Source: Caldilineaceae bacterium (lineage in GTDB: Bacteria; Chloroflexota; Anaerolineae; Caldilineales; Caldilineaceae). Taken from it: a stretch of DNA of 5,657 nucleotides. The stretch is taken from positions 1 to 5,657 of the forward strand of contig JAAUPU010000249.1 in assembly GCA_012032975.1 (NCBI GenBank), read 5' to 3'. Shown here piece after piece: positions 5,336 through 5,657 of the stretch. The notes beneath the pieces were generated by a model that saw only the letters and a list, made by a program, of their open reading frames with translations, did not search any database and was not told the DNA's origin. How positions within the stretch are numbered: the first letter of the stretch is position 1; every line of letters begins with the position of its first letter. A program made the position numbers and the translations under genes.

Positions 5336-5656
5336 GGTGTGGCGGTCGATGGCGACGAGCGGCGCAATACAGGTGGCGCGCTCGCGGCGCCAGTACTCGG
5401 CGCGATCCGGATAACGGGCGCAGAAATCGTTCGGGACAGCGATGAACGCGTCCAGGAATTCCGCCTTGCCGCCGAGACCTTCGTCTTCGTTGTGGGTCTG
5501 ATAGCCGAGCACCCGCCGTATCCGATCTTTGTCGGTCGCGCCTACGTGGGCGCAGAGCCAGGCGCGCAACGGTCCCTTCAGGCCCGAGGCCGGGAGCATC
5601 GCGCAGCCGCAGGCGTCCACGGCGACCGAGCTGACCTTGACCGACTTGCCTTTGCC
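5336..5656 (-). CDS. Unrecognised coding fragment, partial at the window edge
   Basis: A minus-strand frame is open from the window edge and reads plausibly as protein for about 107 residues. Sections include KVSSVAVDACGCAMLPASG, RIRRVLGYQTHNEDEGLGG, FLDAFIAVPNDFCARYPD and EYWRRERATCIAPLVAIDRH. I do not recognise the family. It does not resemble the nucleotidyltransferase half normally paired with HEPN domains. The frame stays open to 5111 but loses protein character after about 5336, where the HEPN signature takes over in another frame. Dropping a single base near 5335 would join the two. So this is either one gene with a frameshift or two gene remnants fused at a rearrangement junction. Confidence 0.45.
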
Positions 5657-5657
5657 G

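Noticed and set aside
1..5657. tRNA, rRNA or CRISPR array
   Set aside because: No cloverleaf, rRNA-like sequence or regularly spaced long direct repeats were seen.

Overview
The window is dominated by one mobile element, a large IS21-like transposon of about 5.1 kb lying at 102-5196. Its limits are visible as imperfect terminal inverted repeats (19 of 26 positions match) that begin TGT and share the core GATGGCGGT. It carries three tightly packed genes, all on the minus strand. In transcription order they are a 510-residue zinc-finger/ParB-like protein (4748-3216), an IstA transposase (3202-1517) and an IstB AAA+ ATPase (1587-697). The DDE catalytic residues of IstA and the Walker A/B motifs of IstB are all present, so the element looks intact.

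Layout from left to right: 1-116 is the 3' part of a plus-strand gene I do not recognise, which runs into the left end of the element. 102-696 is a long non-coding left end containing the inverted repeat, a subterminal repeat, a G/C-rich hairpin and a short direct repeat. 697-4748 is the operon. 4749-5196 is a non-coding right end and leader with several inverted repeats and a cluster of GTGTCAC motifs. 5191-5334 is a HEPN-domain gene cut off by the element. 5336-5656 is an unrecognised minus-strand coding fragment that reaches the window edge.

How the genes may work together: IstA would bind the ends and carry out strand transfer, and IstB would assemble on target DNA and activate IstA, as known for IS21. 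The extra first gene has a Cys-rich N-terminus, a basic segment, a ParB/Spo0J-type domain and a helix-turn-helix. That suggests a DNA-binding accessory factor, perhaps for target choice, end recognition or autoregulation through the repeats in the leader. This role is inference.

The DNA is G+C-rich throughout. The flanking genes are broken, in opposite orientations, and both read into the element, with no convincing target duplication. This points to an accessory, rearranged region of a G+C-rich bacterium, most likely a proteobacterium, but the host cannot be fixed from this window.
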